This document shows, piece by piece, positions 29,258 to 40,292 of a stretch of DNA of 64,000 bases (position 1 is the first letter of the stretch; each line of letters starts with the position of its first letter). The DNA is taken from positions 62,001 to 126,000 of the forward strand of contig CAVVMV010000013.1 of assembly GCA_963749485.1 (NCBI GenBank), in the 5' to 3' direction. A model generated the notes under the pieces. It saw only the letters and a list, made by a program, of their open reading frames with translations, did no database searches and was not told the origin of the DNA. Source of the DNA: JAZGGS01 sp963749485 (GTDB taxonomy: Bacteria; Bacteroidota; Ignavibacteria; Ignavibacteriales; Ignavibacteriaceae). The position numbers and the translations under genes are program-made.

Positions 29258-31403
29258 TTACTCAACAATATAACCATTCAGTATTTCATCACTTAATCTT
29301 TTAGCTTTATACAGATCACGAATTGCTTCAATCATTCCTTCTGCACTAACACTTACAGTTCTGTTAGCTTCGGTTGTATAGATATACCTGTTCGGCAAAC
29401 TCTCAATATTTCCATCGAATGCCAGACCTACAATTTCTGCATCAGTATTTATAACCGGGCTGCCGGAGTTTCCTCCTATTATATCATTCGTACTTACAAA
29501 ATTTAATGTGGTGGAAGGATCAAATTCATCTGGTAGATTCTCCCAATACTCAGGCATGTTAAATGGAAATTTTTTATCAAAAGAATAATATCTATCCAGC
29601 GAACCGTAAAATGTTGTTTTGTAAGGTGCACGGGTTCCGTTATAATCATAGCCTTTTACTATTCCGTCTGCAATTCTCAAACTGAAAGTTGCATCAGGAG
29701 GAATGGCATCACCATAAACTGCGTATAAGTGCTTCACCAAGCAATTGGTTATTAACTTCATCTTTTTCCCGTAATGCATTGCTTTGTTCCTGCATTTTTT
29801 CCAATTCATCTTTCGTGTGCATTACAAAATAAATAAAAGGATCATCACGAATTTAATATTGCATCAGCGTCCTTCCTTAGCAAGAGCAATTACTTCTTCT
29901 TTTGATGTTAGTCTTGATTTAGACAATAAATAATCAACCGCTTCCTGCTCTGTTCTTCCGCCAAACATTTTCTGCAAAAGATCATCATCCTGGTTAAGAT
30001 TATCTGTTAAAATGTTTACCTGAACTAATAATAATTTATTTTGCAGATTACTATCAAAATCATCAGGAAAAATATTATTAATTGTTTCTTCCAGGCTTTC
30101 TTCCTTATAATTTTCACTGCGTTCATCTTCCGGCAAGTTTAACTGCTCAGCTAGTTCTACAAGATCTTCGGCAATGAAGAAATACTTAGGAGAATAAAAT
30201 GAACTTATACTATATGCAAAACTTTTCTTGCCAAACTTTGCTGCTTCATGTTCTTGTAGCTTCAATCTCTTTCCATGCATTACCATACTTTTCATTCAGT
30301 TCAGTATTGGATTGTACAGCATTTTTAAAATTATTTTCAAAGTCTTTCTTTCTTGCCATCAAAACAGGATCGAGAAGAGCTTTGTATGTACCTTCATAAA
30401 CTTTTAAGCTATTTCCAATTGAATAGAGCCGTGCAACAAGTTTTGTATCCTTAGCTCCGTCTTCCATTACCATTTCATAATAAATTTTATAAAGATCTTT
30501 TAACATTTTTGTTAGCATGGGATAACGTATATCGCGTGCGTATTCTATTTGTGCTGTTGTGTGAATCCTGTCTGTGCTTCCGGGATTTCCAACAACAAAA
30601 ACCGGCTGGTCTTCTGTAACTCCTTTACTGCTCCAGTTAAAATAGTAATCGGTTTTAATTGGATTTCCATCTTCATCATATGCACGAAGGAAAGCACAAT
30701 CCAAACCGTAACGCGGGTATGTGAAGTTATCATAATCACCTCCAAGTTTTGCAACCCAAAGTTCCGGAACAAAAACTAATCTTATATCATTATATCTTTT
30801 ATAACCATAGAGAGAAAACTTTCCTCCTTCGTAAAGAGATTTCACCTGGAAATTGAGATCAGGATTTTCTTCACTTGCTTCGGTTTTCAACTCTTCAATT
30901 TTTTCATCTCGCAATTCTGCTTTTACTGAATCAGAATCACTTTCAGCCATTGCACTTAGCAAATCATCTGTTACGTCTTTAATTATCATTAATTGATCGA
31001 CAAACAAACCTTCCATTACTCTTTCATCTTCAAGTGATTCAGCAAAAAATCCGTTGCCTAGCAAATCCTCACCTTCCTCATTCAACCCGCTTAACCTTCC
31101 GCGCACACAATGATGATTGGTCATAATTAATCCATCGGCAGAAATGAATGATGCGGAACAACCGTTCCCAAGGCGGAGTGATGATTTTCGAACTTTCTCA
31201 AGCCATTCATTTGTTGGTATAAAATTATATTCTTTTTCAAAATAATCGAGTGGGGGATTTTCGAATGTCCACATTTTGCCCATATCAAATTTTTGTGCTT
31301 TAACTGTATCAAGTTTTAATCCGTAAACCTGTTGTGAAAAGGAAACAGGTACAAAAAGAAAAATTTGGATTAATATTGCGAGTAATATTATTTTGGATTT
31401 CAT
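29258..31403 (-). CDS. S46 dipeptidyl peptidase (DPP7/DPP11-like), frameshifted
   Basis: Periplasmic serine exopeptidase that removes dipeptides, found in asaccharolytic and peptide-using FCB bacteria. Signal peptide residues 1-23. Chymotrypsin-like triad: His in MTNHHCVRG (about 97), Asp in GGDYDNFTYPRYG (about 225) and Ser in IIGGNSGSPVIN near the C-terminus. The downstream segment GLAFDGN carries glycine where DPP11 enzymes have a specificity arginine, so a DPP7-like hydrophobic preference is more likely, though this alignment is from memory. Frame changes lie near 30270, 29850 and 29740. Combined length is about 715 residues, normal for the family. It stands alone, divergent from the quinone reductase-like gene. 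Confidence 0.85.
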
Positions 31404-31488
31404 TTTTATTGTTCCAATTTTTTGATTTGAATTTTTGAATGAATAAACTTAGCAAGTAAAAGAAATTTTTCCAAAAAGTAAGTGAAGA

Positions 31489-32505
31489 ATGGTAAGAAAA
31501 GCATATAGAATTAAAAAAGCCGGCTCCCTCAGTAATCTTAAATTAATTGAAGAAGAGCTTCCTTATCCGACAGATGAGGAAGTTACCATTGAAGTTAAAG
31601 CTATTGGATTAAATTTTGCCGATCTTTTTGCTTTGCAGGGATTATACAGTGCAACACCTAAAGGAAGCTTTATTCCAGGATTGGAATATTCCGGTAAGGT
31701 TTATAAGAAAGGAAAAAACGTTACAGATTTTGCGATTGGCGATGCTGTAATGGGAGTTATAAAATTCGGAGCTTACACAACACATCTAAATATAAATAGC
31801 GGATATGTTCAAAAGCTGCCCGAAGGTTGGTCTTTTGAAGAAGGAGCCTCGTTTATTGTTCAATCGTTAACGGCATATTACAGTTTGTTAGAACTTGGTA
31901 ACCTTAAAGAAAAAGATACCGTTCTAATTCACAGCGCTGCTGGGGGCGTTGGTATTTACGCCAACAGGATAGCAAAAAAATATAATGCCTATACAATCGG
32001 AACTGTTGGCAGTAGTGCAAAGGTGGATTTTTTGAAAGAAGAAGGTTACGATGAAGTAATTGTACGAGGTGATGATTTTAAAGAAAGATTGATCGAGGCA
32101 TTAAAAGGGAGAGAGTTAAATATTGTTCTAGAATCTGTGGGAGGGAAAATATTTGCCGATAGTTTTAACCAGCTTTCTCCACGAGGAAGAATTATTATAT
32201 ACGGCAGTGCACAATTTATGTCTCATTTTTCAAGACCAAATTACTTTAAACTGCTTTATAAGTTTCTAACCCGACCAAAAATTGATCCTCTTTCACTTAC
32301 TGATACAAACCGATCTGTTATGGGATTTAATTTGATTTACCTATGGAATAAACCCGATGAGATGACAAGATTGATTAAAATAATCCTGGGTATGAACTTA
32401 AGAAGACCATACGTGGGTAACATTTTTACTTTTGATAAATTACCTGAAGCGCTAAAACTTTTTCAATCTGGTAAGACTATTGGGAAGGTTGTGGTTAAGG
32501 TTTAG
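31489..32505 (+). CDS. zinc-free MDR oxidoreductase (VAT-1/quinone reductase-like)
   Basis: Medium-chain dehydrogenase/reductase, 338 residues, no frame break. GroES-like N-terminal domain (GLNFADLFALQGLYSATP, FIPGLEYSGKV) followed by a Rossmann domain with the AAGGVGIYANRIAK nucleotide motif. The cysteine and histidine zinc ligands of alcohol dehydrogenases are absent, placing it with NADPH:quinone reductases. The segment FKLLYKFLTRPKIDPLSLTDTNRSVMGFNL resembles the VAT-1 homologue subgroup in layout. It is a single gene closed by a strong terminator at 32509. The physiological substrate is unknown. Confidence 0.85.
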   Translation: MVRKAYRIKKAGSLSNLKLIEEELPYPTDEEVTIEVKAIGLNFADLFALQGLYSATPKGSFIPGLEYSGKVYKKGKNVTDFAIGDAVMGVIKFGAYTTHLNINSGYVQKLPEGWSFEEGASFIVQSLTAYYSLLELGNLKEKDTVLIHSAAGGVGIYANRIAKKYNAYTIGTVGSSAKVDFLKEEGYDEVIVRGDDFKERLIEALKGRELNIVLESVGGKIFADSFNQLSPRGRIIIYGSAQFMSHFSRPNYFKLLYKFLTRPKIDPLSLTDTNRSVMGFNLIYLWNKPDEMTRLIKIILGMNLRRPYVGNIFTFDKLPEALKLFQSGKTIGKVVVKV

Positions 32506-32508
32506 ACA

Positions 32509-32539
32509 ATATCCCTCTCAAGTGAGAGAGGGATATTTT
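32509..32539. terminator. intrinsic terminator after the MDR gene
   Basis: ATATCCCTCTC at 32509-32519 pairs perfectly with GAGAGGGATAT at 32526-32536 and TTT follows. It lies 4 bases after the MDR stop and 10 bases before the convergent mscS stop. It probably serves both directions. Its arm resembles the hairpin at 13293. Confidence 0.82.
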
Positions 32540-32548
32540 GCTAATCCA

Positions 32549-33374
32549 CTAATCCTTATGCTCAAATAGATGAACATCTCTTTGCGGAAATGGTATGCTA
32601 ATACCTTTTGAATCAAACTCTTCTTTAATTTTTTGATTGACCTCAAAAAAAACATTCCAGTAATCTTCAGTCTTACACCATGGTCGCAAAATTAAATCAA
32701 TACTGCTGTCTCCATATCCATTAACACCAACAAACGGGGCAGGATTTTTTAATATTTTAGGATGATTGTTTAAGATCTCCATTAAACTATCGATAGCTTG
32801 CTTAATGTTATCTCCGTAAGAAATTCCAATCGATAAATCTACCCTCCTAACTTCCTTATCTGTAAAGTTAGTTATTTTCCCGCTTGTTATAACTGAATTT
32901 GGAATGATAATTGTTTTGTTATCAAAAGTTCTTATTTGTGTAGTAAATATTTGGATCTTTTCAACATAACCCTTTGCATCGGCCAGTTCAACAACATCAT
33001 CAACTTTAAAGGGTCTGAAAATTATCAGCAGAACTCCTGATGCAAAATTGGATAATGATCCTTGCAATGCCAAACCAACAGCTAAACCCGCAGCACCCAA
33101 AATTGCAATAAAGGAAGTGGTTTCAATTCCTAACTGACTCAATGAAGCCAGTACAACAACTGTTAAGAGTGTAAAGTAGATCAGGTTAAGTAGAAATGAG
33201 ACTAATGTTTTGTCAACTTGCTTTTTGTTAAGGTGTTTTTCTATTGTTCTTCGTATAAATTTACTAATCCAAATACCAATTAATAAGCACGGCAAGTGCA
33301 GTAATAAGATTTAAGCCAAAGTGCACAGCCAATTCACGAATTTGAACAATTAGTTCTTCTAAATTTATATTCAT
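32549..33374 (-). CDS. mscS: MscS-type mechanosensitive channel, one frameshift
   Basis: Small-conductance mechanosensitive channel that releases solutes after osmotic downshock. A periplasm-facing N-terminus and TM1 begin at the ATG at 33374 (MNINLEELIVQIRELAVHFG). A frame change near 33275 (ATTAATTGG where ATTATTGG is expected) leads into GIWISKFIRRTIEKH, TM2, then the pore helix GAAGLAVGLALQGSLSNFASGVLLIIFRPF with its Gly/Ala packing pattern. The beta domain (VVELADAKGYVEKI, IPNSVITSGKITNFT) and the alpha-beta C-terminal domain follow. About 275 residues, normal for MscS. Convergent with the MDR gene. Confidence 0.9.
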
Positions 33375-33402
33375 ATTGTTTCCTTAATTTTTATTTAATT
33401 TA

Positions 33403-34066
33403 CTAAATTAATTTTTTTACTGCATTAAAGAATTGCTTTAATAAATTTTCATTTAAATTATTATTGGTTCTAACACCACTGCACAAGATCTACTCCATAG
33501 GGTTTCACTTCATTTATTGCTGCAGAAACATTTGATGGATTTAGTCCTCCTGCAAGAAATATAGGAACATTTACACTTTCTACAATTTCTTTACTAATAT
33601 TCCAATTATGAGTTCTGCCGGTTCCACCTAATTCTTTTACCTTTTTTGATTGATTACCTGAATCCAGAAGAATTGCATCAACATATTTATCAATGTTCAA
33701 AGCTTCTTTTATTGATTCTTCATCTTGCACATGAATAACCTGAACTATTGATACACCATGTAATTCTTCATGTAATTTTTGATAAACATTAATTTCAACT
33801 GAATCAACAAGCTGAAGCGTAGTTGTTTTACATTTATTATGCTGTGCAATTATATCTTCCGCTTTTGTTTTGCTTGTTAAAAGAAATGTTTTAATTTCTG
33901 TTGGAATGTGTGCTGCGATCTCTGCAATCAAATCCTCTGAAATTACACCTGGACCAGAAGGCATTTCAGAAACTAAACCAATTGCAGAAGCTCCATACTT
34001 TATTGCCAATTCTGCTTCTTCAATAGATTGGATACAGCAAATTTTAACTTTTACTTTTTTCTGCAT
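33403..34066 (-). CDS. trpF: phosphoribosylanthranilate isomerase-like protein, late frameshift
   Basis: TIM-barrel protein of the TrpF family. It starts VKICCIQSIEEAELAIKYGASAIGLV, retaining the catalytic cysteine of the KICG/KICC motif, and has DAILLDSG with the general acid aspartate and FLAGGLNPSNVSAAI at the phosphate-binding end. A frame change near 33480 leads to PYGVDLCSGVRTNN and a stop at 33403, restoring the usual C-terminus (about 220 residues). The region after the first strand reads SEMPSGPGVIS instead of the standard FxPxSPR, so it belongs to a divergent subgroup and may not serve tryptophan synthesis. No other trp gene is in the window. It abuts uvrA (one base after its stop). 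Confidence 0.75.
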
Positions 34067-36858
34067 TTATTTTTTACCATTAAGATATGTTTTCAGATAC
34101 TTTCCTGTCCACGATTTTTCAACTTTAGCAATCTCTTCAGGAGTTCCAACAGCAACCACTTCACCCCCCTGTTCTCCAGCTTCCGGTCCCAAATCAATTA
34201 TATGATCTGCACACTTTATAACTTCCAGGTTATGTTCGATGATAACAACTGAGTTATTCCTTTCTATAAGAAGATTGAAGCAGTTAAGAAGTTTGGAGAT
34301 ATCATCGAAGTGCAGACCTGTGGTTGGTTCATCAAAAATAAAGAGCGTATGTTTATTATCCCTGCTTACAGCAAGGTGTGCAGCCAGTTTTACTCTTTGC
34401 GCCTCTCCCCCCGAAAGAGTATTAGATGGCTGCCCAAGCTTAATGTAACCAAGTCCAACATCAGAAAGCACTTTTAAGTACCTGCTTATTTTTTTATGAT
34501 CTTTAAAAAAACTAAACGCTTCATCAACAGTCATCCCAAGCACATCAACAAGATTTTTTCCTTTATAAGTTATTTCCCTTATCTCTTTTTTGAAACGTGT
34601 TCCGCCGCAGTCATCACAGGTAAGGTAAAGATCTGCAAGAAACTGCATTTCAACTTTTATAAATCCATCGCCGGTACATGTTTCACATCTTCCCCCAGGA
34701 ACATTAAAGGAAAAGTACCCTGGTTTGTAACCTCTTGCCCTTGCCTGGTGTGTTGATGCGAACAATTCTCTTATATGTTCAAAAGCTTTAACGTAACTAA
34801 CAGGGTTTGATCTTGGAGATTTACCAATTGGGGACTGATCAACAATTTCAATCTCATCAATAAACTGTGTTCCTTTTATGTCATCAAATTTACCGATGCT
34901 GGAGGGCGCTCTTCCAAAAAGTTTTGCAACACCAGCGTATAAGATATTATGGATCAGTGTACTTTTTCCTGACCCGCTTACCCCTGTAACAACCACAAAT
35001 TTGTTAAGAGGAATATCTATGTTGATGTTTTTAAGATTATTCTGTCTTGCACCAATAATCTGAATAATCTTTGTTTTCTTTTTATTCCTTTTTTGGGGGA
35101 TGGGAATATTAAATTCGCCCGATAAATACTTTGCTGTTAGAGAATTTTTATTTTTTATAAGCTCATTATAAGATCCTGATGCAACCAGCTCGCCACCCTG
35201 CAACCCGGCTTTTGGTCCCATATCAAATATGAGGTCAGCATTTTTCATCATTTCAGGATCATGTTCAACAATCAACACAGTATTACCTATGTCCCTAAGA
35301 TTTTTAAGTAATTTTATCAATCTTAAATTATCCCTTGGATGAAGACCAATTGTAGGTTCATCTAAAACATAAAGAGTCCCTACGAGCGAAGAACCAAGCG
35401 ATGTAGCAAGGTTTATCCGCTGAGTTTCTCCACCCGAAAGTGTGCTGCTTAGCCGATCCATTGTAAGATAACCGATACCAACATTGTTTAGGAAGGTTAA
35501 CCGCTTGATTATTTCTTTAAGTACTCGCTCACCTACCATCGTATCGTATTTGGAAAGTTTTAGTTCGCTAAAGAATCCCAACGATTGTTCAATTGGAATA
35601 TCAACAACATCATAAATGGATTTTCCATCTATCTTAACCTGCAGTGCTTCTCTTCTTAAACGAGAACCTTTACAGGCAGAGCAGGTTGTATAACCCCTGT
35701 ACCTGCTAAGTAATACCCTGATGTGCATTTTATAGGTTTTACTTTCTAACTTTTCGAAGAACTTATTTATTCCTTTAAAAGTACCAAAACCTTTTCTTAC
35801 TAAGTTAACCTGTTCTTCTGTCAAATCTTTAAAAGGAATGTTAAGTCGGAATACCAAATGCTTTTGCGTTTTGGATTAATTCTCTTAACATGCGAGCTGT
35901 ACTTTGCTGAACGGAAAGGAGCTATAGCGCCATCCATTATACTCAGATTTGGATTGGGAACAACCAGGTTCATATCTATCCCGATTGTTTTACTGAATCC
36001 CTGGCAAACCGGGCAAGCACCAAACGGGTTATTAAAGGAAAAGAAACGCGGTTCCGGCTCTTCATATTTAATTCCACAGCACTCATAGAATTTATTAAAT
36101 TCCTTCATCCCGCCGGTATCTGCATTTATAATTACTAACCGATTTTCACCTTCTTTAAATGTAACTTCTATTGAATCTGATAATTTTTCCCTGATCTTTT
36201 CTTTAGTTACTTTAAATCTTTCAATAACAACCTTAACATCCTTTTTCTTTTTAGGAAGGATATCATCTTCATTCAGATCAACTAACTTCTTGTTAAAATA
36301 AACCCTAAAGAAACCTCTTTTTTTAAGCAAGTCTATCTCTTCTTTAATTGAATGTCCTTCATGTTCGTGGAGGGGAAAACCGAGATAGAATTTTGTTCCT
36401 TCCGGTTGCTTTTCAAGCCAGCGGCTAACGGTTCCCGTGGTAGCTCTTTTTACTTCTTTACCACATTCAAAGCAGATAGTCTTACCAATACGCGCAAAGA
36501 GTAAGCGAAGATAATCGTAAACCTCGGTGGTTGTTCCAACCGTGGAGCGGGGATTGCGTGCACCTGTTTTTTGTTCAATAGCTACTGCAGGACTTATACC
36601 CTGGATAAGATCAACATCTGGTTTGTTCATTCTTTCCAGGAACTGGCGTGCGTAAGAGGAAAGAGATTCCACATACCTTCTTTGTCCCTCTGCATAAATT
36701 GTATCGAACACAAGAGAAGATTTGCCGCTTCCGCTAACACCTGTAAACACAACCAGCTTATTGCGCGGTATTTCGAAGCTAAGGTTTTTAAGGTTATGCT
36801 CCCGGGCACCTTTAACAACTATCTTTTTGTTGTTCTTATTTATTTTTTTTGAAGGCAT
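34067..36858 (-). CDS. uvrA: excinuclease ABC subunit A, one frameshift
   Basis: DNA damage sensor of nucleotide excision repair. Two ABC ATPase modules: first Walker A GVSGSGKSSLVFDTIYAEGQ with YVESLSSYARQFLERM, signature LSGGETQR and LDEPTIGLHPRDN; second Walker A GVSGSGKSTLIHN, signature LSGGEAQR and FDEPTTGLHFDD. Zinc modules are visible as CFECG, CSACKGSRL and CETCTGDGF with CDDCGGTRF. One frame change lies near 35835-35865, between INPKRKA and LNIPFKDLTEEQ. The product is about 930 residues, normal. It is followed without a gap by the trpF-like gene. Confidence 0.95.
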
Positions 36859-37051
36859 TAAAGATTAATTCATTAAATAAAACAGACTAAATTTTGCAGC
36901 ACGGATTCAGAAAATCAGACTATTAATTTAATAAATTATTAGTTATCAGATGGTTAAAAATTGAGTAGTAAATGACAAGCTAACTGGAGTTATATTCTAG
37001 AAAATACCAATTGAACTTTAACACAAATAGATACGAATTGTAAGATTGGAG

Positions 37052-38084
37052 TTACTCGTTCCTCGCTTCTAAACTTTTCAATTCTTCTATCTTTTTATCA
37101 AGCAGTTCAATCTTTTCATTTAATTCCTGTGTTTTTTCATCCAGCACATTTTCGTATTCTTCTGCATCCCAGTAACCTCTATCTTCAAAATAACTTTTAA
37201 AGAGCCAGTTATGTTTAAGCGCTTCCATGTTTTCTGCCAGCCGGCTTGCAGCAATACTGGATTGTTCAGTTACTTCTCGCAAACTAGTAAGAATTGCAGT
37301 CATAGATGAATCTTGCGGTGTGCCTTCTTTTAAAATGAACCGATAACTCCTTTTCCTTCAGAAACATCTAATCATTAATGTATCGAACCCGGCAACAACA
37401 TTATTAACGTTTGTTACAACCGATTCAATGCCGGCTCCAAGTTTATTAAACTGTTGCGTTAAACTATTTAGTTCCGATGTAATGGATAACAAGCTTCTGT
37501 CGGCTGATTCGGTTAAGTTTGCAGCAGCATAGTAAAGACTATTATCATTTAATAATTTTCCCATGGTTCCATCGCCTGTATTAACTTTCTGCACAATTTC
37601 TGATAAGATCTTTTGTCATCTCCTTTGTGTAAGCCATTATTCCCTGCGTCTCTTCAATAATATCTGCAAAACTAACCGGTTCCCTGGATAAAATCTTTCC
37701 CCCATCTTCAACCTGCTCTCCTTCACTACTGCCCAGTTTAAGTGAAACAAATTTATTACCAACTAATCCCTCGGTTTGAATTTCTGCATAAGTATCTTTT
37801 CGAATAAACCTATCGATTTCTGTTAACAATCTCATCGAAACTTCAAGGACACTAACTGTATCACCTATTATTCTTATTTCTTTAACGGCACCAACATCAA
37901 TACCGCTTAACCTTACCGGTGCACCGTTACGTAAACCTTCTATATTATTGAAGTAAGCTTTAACAGTGTAAGTATCTTTAAATAACGCTTCTTTGTTGCC
38001 AAGCATAAAAATTCCTATAACCAGCAACACACTACCAAGGAAAATAAAAATGCCCAGCTTTGCGCCGGCTATTCCCTTTTTCAT
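37052..38084 (-). CDS. mlaD: MlaD/MCE-domain lipid transport protein, frameshifted
   Basis: Substrate-binding MCE protein of an Mla-type lipid transporter. An N-terminal membrane anchor (residues about 9-27) is followed by the MCE domain (VKAYFNNIEGLRNGAPVRLSGIDVG, EGLVGNKFVSLKLGS). After frame changes near 37590 and 37340 come helical segments (LTESADRSLLSITSELNSL and a C-terminal coiled coil DEKTQELNEKIELLDKKIEEL) expected to form the central periplasmic tunnel. About 344 residues. Last gene of mlaE-mlaF-mlaD, two bases after the ATPase gene. It probably moves phospholipids between inner and outer membranes. Confidence 0.85.
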
Positions 38085-38086
38085 TA

Positions 38087-38831
38087 TTAACTCCTGTTGT
38101 TTTCTATTACTTCATCACTGAAAAAATTTCTTAAGAAAGGATCACTTGAAGAAACTAATTCATCAATGCTTCCGCTGTGAATAATTTTGCTTTCCTCTAA
38201 AACAATTGCCCTATCAGCAATAATTTTTGCACAAAGTAAATCGTGTGTAACAATAATTGAGGTCATTTTATAAGCTTGCTGTAATTCCAGTATTAATGTG
38301 CTTATTTCTTTTGCAGTTATAGGATCAAGCCCGGTGGTTGGCTCATCGTAAAGCATTAAATTAGGATTAGTGATTATAGAACGAGCCAGCCCAATTCTTT
38401 TTCTCATACCGCCGGAAAGTTCCGAAGGCATTTTATCAACTGCTTCTTCCAGCGAAACTGCATCAAGCACTTTGTAAACTCTTTCATCCATTTCAGATTG
38501 AGGTAGTTCAAAATTTCGCTATAAGTGGAAATTCCAGGTTTTCTCTTACGCTCATTGAATCGTATAAAGCAGCGCCCTGGAAAAGAAAACCAATATCTTT
38601 ACGAAGCAAGTTTAATTCCTTACCGTCAAGTTGAAGAACATCCTTTCCATCAACTGAAATATTACCCGCATCAGGTTCCATCAACCTGATGATACATTTT
38701 AATAAAACGCTCTTACCGGTTCCGCTTCTGCCGAAAACCACCATGTTCTCCGCTTCATCAACGTTGAATGAAACACCATCCAGAACTAAATTGTTATTAA
38801 ACGATTTATGTAAATCCTGAATCTCTACCAT
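38087..38831 (-). CDS. mlaF: Mla-type ABC transporter ATPase, one frameshift
   Basis: Cytoplasmic ATPase of the lipid transporter. Walker A FGRSGTGKSVLLKCI, Q-loop LFQGAALYDSMSV, signature ELSGGMRKRIGLARSI, Walker B LMLYDEPTTGLDPIT and H-loop VTHD. The LFQGAALYDSM segment is typical of MlaF. A frame change near 38500 lies between the Q-loop and signature. Joined length is about 248 residues, normal. Two-base spacing to mlaD and one-base spacing to mlaE show an operon. Confidence 0.9.
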
Positions 38832-38832
38832 A

Positions 38833-39639
38833 TTATGCTGTTGGCCATAACCATAAAGTTAGTTTAACTAATACCATATCAAAGATTAAAATTAATAATG
38901 AAGAAACAACCACTGCACTGGTTGATGCTTTGCCAACACCCTCTGTACCGTTAGTTGCCGTATAACCTTTGTAAGCTCCAACAAGTCCCACGATATAACC
39001 AAACACAAAAGTTTTGGAAATACCCGGAATAGCATCACCAAATTCTACAGAAAAGATCACCCTGTCGAGGTAATAATCCCAGGTCATATTTTGCACTAAT
39101 ACCACCGCAATATACGCACCGATAAGAGCGATGAAAATAACATACACCGTAAGTATAGGAAGGATGAAGGTGGTAGCAAAAATCCTGGTAACAACAAGGT
39201 ACCTGAAAGGATTAACACCCGATACTTCCATTGCATCGATCTGTTCGGTAACCCGCATAGATCCAAGCTCTGCACCGATACCCGAACTTACCCTGCCTGC
39301 AAAAATTAATGCTGTGATAACAGGTCCAAGTTCGCGAACAATTGAAATTCCAACAGAGCCGGGAAGAAAAGCTTCGGCACCAAAACGGAGAAGGACAGGG
39401 TGGAGCTGCATCGCAATAACAAATCCAAGTATAAAACCAGTAACTCCAACTATCGGCAGTGTCATCATACCCAGGTCTATCATATGTTTTCTTACCTGCT
39501 CAACTTCGTAAGGAGGAAGGAACACTTCTTTTATATACCGAATGGAGAACGTGAAAAGACCGCCAATCATTTCGAAAAAGTTAGTTAATCTTTTCCCGGT
39601 TATATCGAAGAATTTATTTGATGTTGAGCTGTTTTTCAT
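38833..39639 (-). CDS. mlaE: Mla-type ABC transporter permease
   Basis: Inner-membrane permease of the MlaE/YrbE family, 268 residues and intact. Conserved MLAE-domain sequences include GFILGFVIAMQLHPVLLRFGAE, the ELGPVITALIFAGRVSSGIGAELGSMRVTEQIDAMEV block and FGYIVGLVGAYKGY. Five or so hydrophobic helices span residues 45-265. First gene of a three-gene unit with mlaF and mlaD. The accessory mlaC and mlaB are not nearby. Confidence 0.93.
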   Translation of the reverse strand: MKNSSTSNKFFDITGKRLTNFFEMIGGLFTFSIRYIKEVFLPPYEVEQVRKHMIDLGMMTLPIVGVTGFILGFVIAMQLHPVLLRFGAEAFLPGSVGISIVRELGPVITALIFAGRVSSGIGAELGSMRVTEQIDAMEVSGVNPFRYLVVTRIFATTFILPILTVYVIFIALIGAYIAVVLVQNMTWDYYLDRVIFSVEFGDAIPGISKTFVFGYIVGLVGAYKGYTATNGTEGVGKASTSAVVVSSLLILIFDMVLVKLTLWLWPTA

Positions 39640-39921
39640 CTGGAATCGGTAGAATTATTTTTTTCTTAATTGCGTTAATCAAAAACACTTGGAGCACAAC
39701 AAAAATAGGTAAAATGAATATGAATATAAATTAGATAATGTTAATTGTATCACTACAAATCTCATTCCTGTAATGCAACGCTGCTTGAATCGAATAAGTA
39801 ACGGTTTACAACATGGTAGATTACAACAAAAACAAGAAATATAAGCTACGAGGTTGCTTTACAATTTTTTATTAATTGAATTAACTATTTTTATATATCT
39901 TTTCAAAAGTTTCATTCTTCA

Positions 39922-40290
39922 TTACATAAAAGCATTTTCATAATGATTTATAACCGGCTTTCCCTTTCCCTGCAGTAAAACAGTAACAACATCAAACCTG
40001 CATCCTAATTCCAGTATCTCTTTATCAAAAAGATAAAGCTCTGCCATTTTCTTAATTTGTTTCTGCTTGTTTTTTGTTATTGCATATTCGGGTTCACCGT
40101 ACTCAAGGTTTTGCCTGGCTTTTACTTCAACAAAAACTGTATAACCATCGGAAGGATCTTTAGCAACGATATCAATTTCGCCATGACCGTACCTGTAATT
40201 TCGTTCCAAAATTTCGTAACCTTTTTCAGTTAACAGTTTCGCGGCTATCTCTTCACCTTTTTCACCTAATTCTTTATTACTTAAAAACAT
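39922..40290 (-). CDS. yraN: YraN family endonuclease-like protein (UPF0102)
   Basis: Predicted restriction-endonuclease-fold protein of 122 residues. It has the family core: GEEIAAKLLTEKGYEILERNYRYGHGEIDIVAKD followed by VFVEVKARQN, the D...ExK-type active site. It starts two bases after rnhB ends; rnhB-yraN is a widely conserved pair. The cellular role is unknown, although a link to DNA processing is usually proposed. Confidence 0.92.
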   Translation of the reverse strand: MFLSNKELGEKGEEIAAKLLTEKGYEILERNYRYGHGEIDIVAKDPSDGYTVFVEVKARQNLEYGEPEYAITKNKQKQIKKMAELYLFDKEILELGCRFDVVTVLLQGKGKPVINHYENAFM

Positions 40291-40292
40291 TA

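Noticed and set aside
37030..37360. Separate small gene encoding the coiled coil after mlaD
   Set aside because: It continues the MlaD frame after an indel and supplies the expected C-terminal helices, so it belongs to mlaD.
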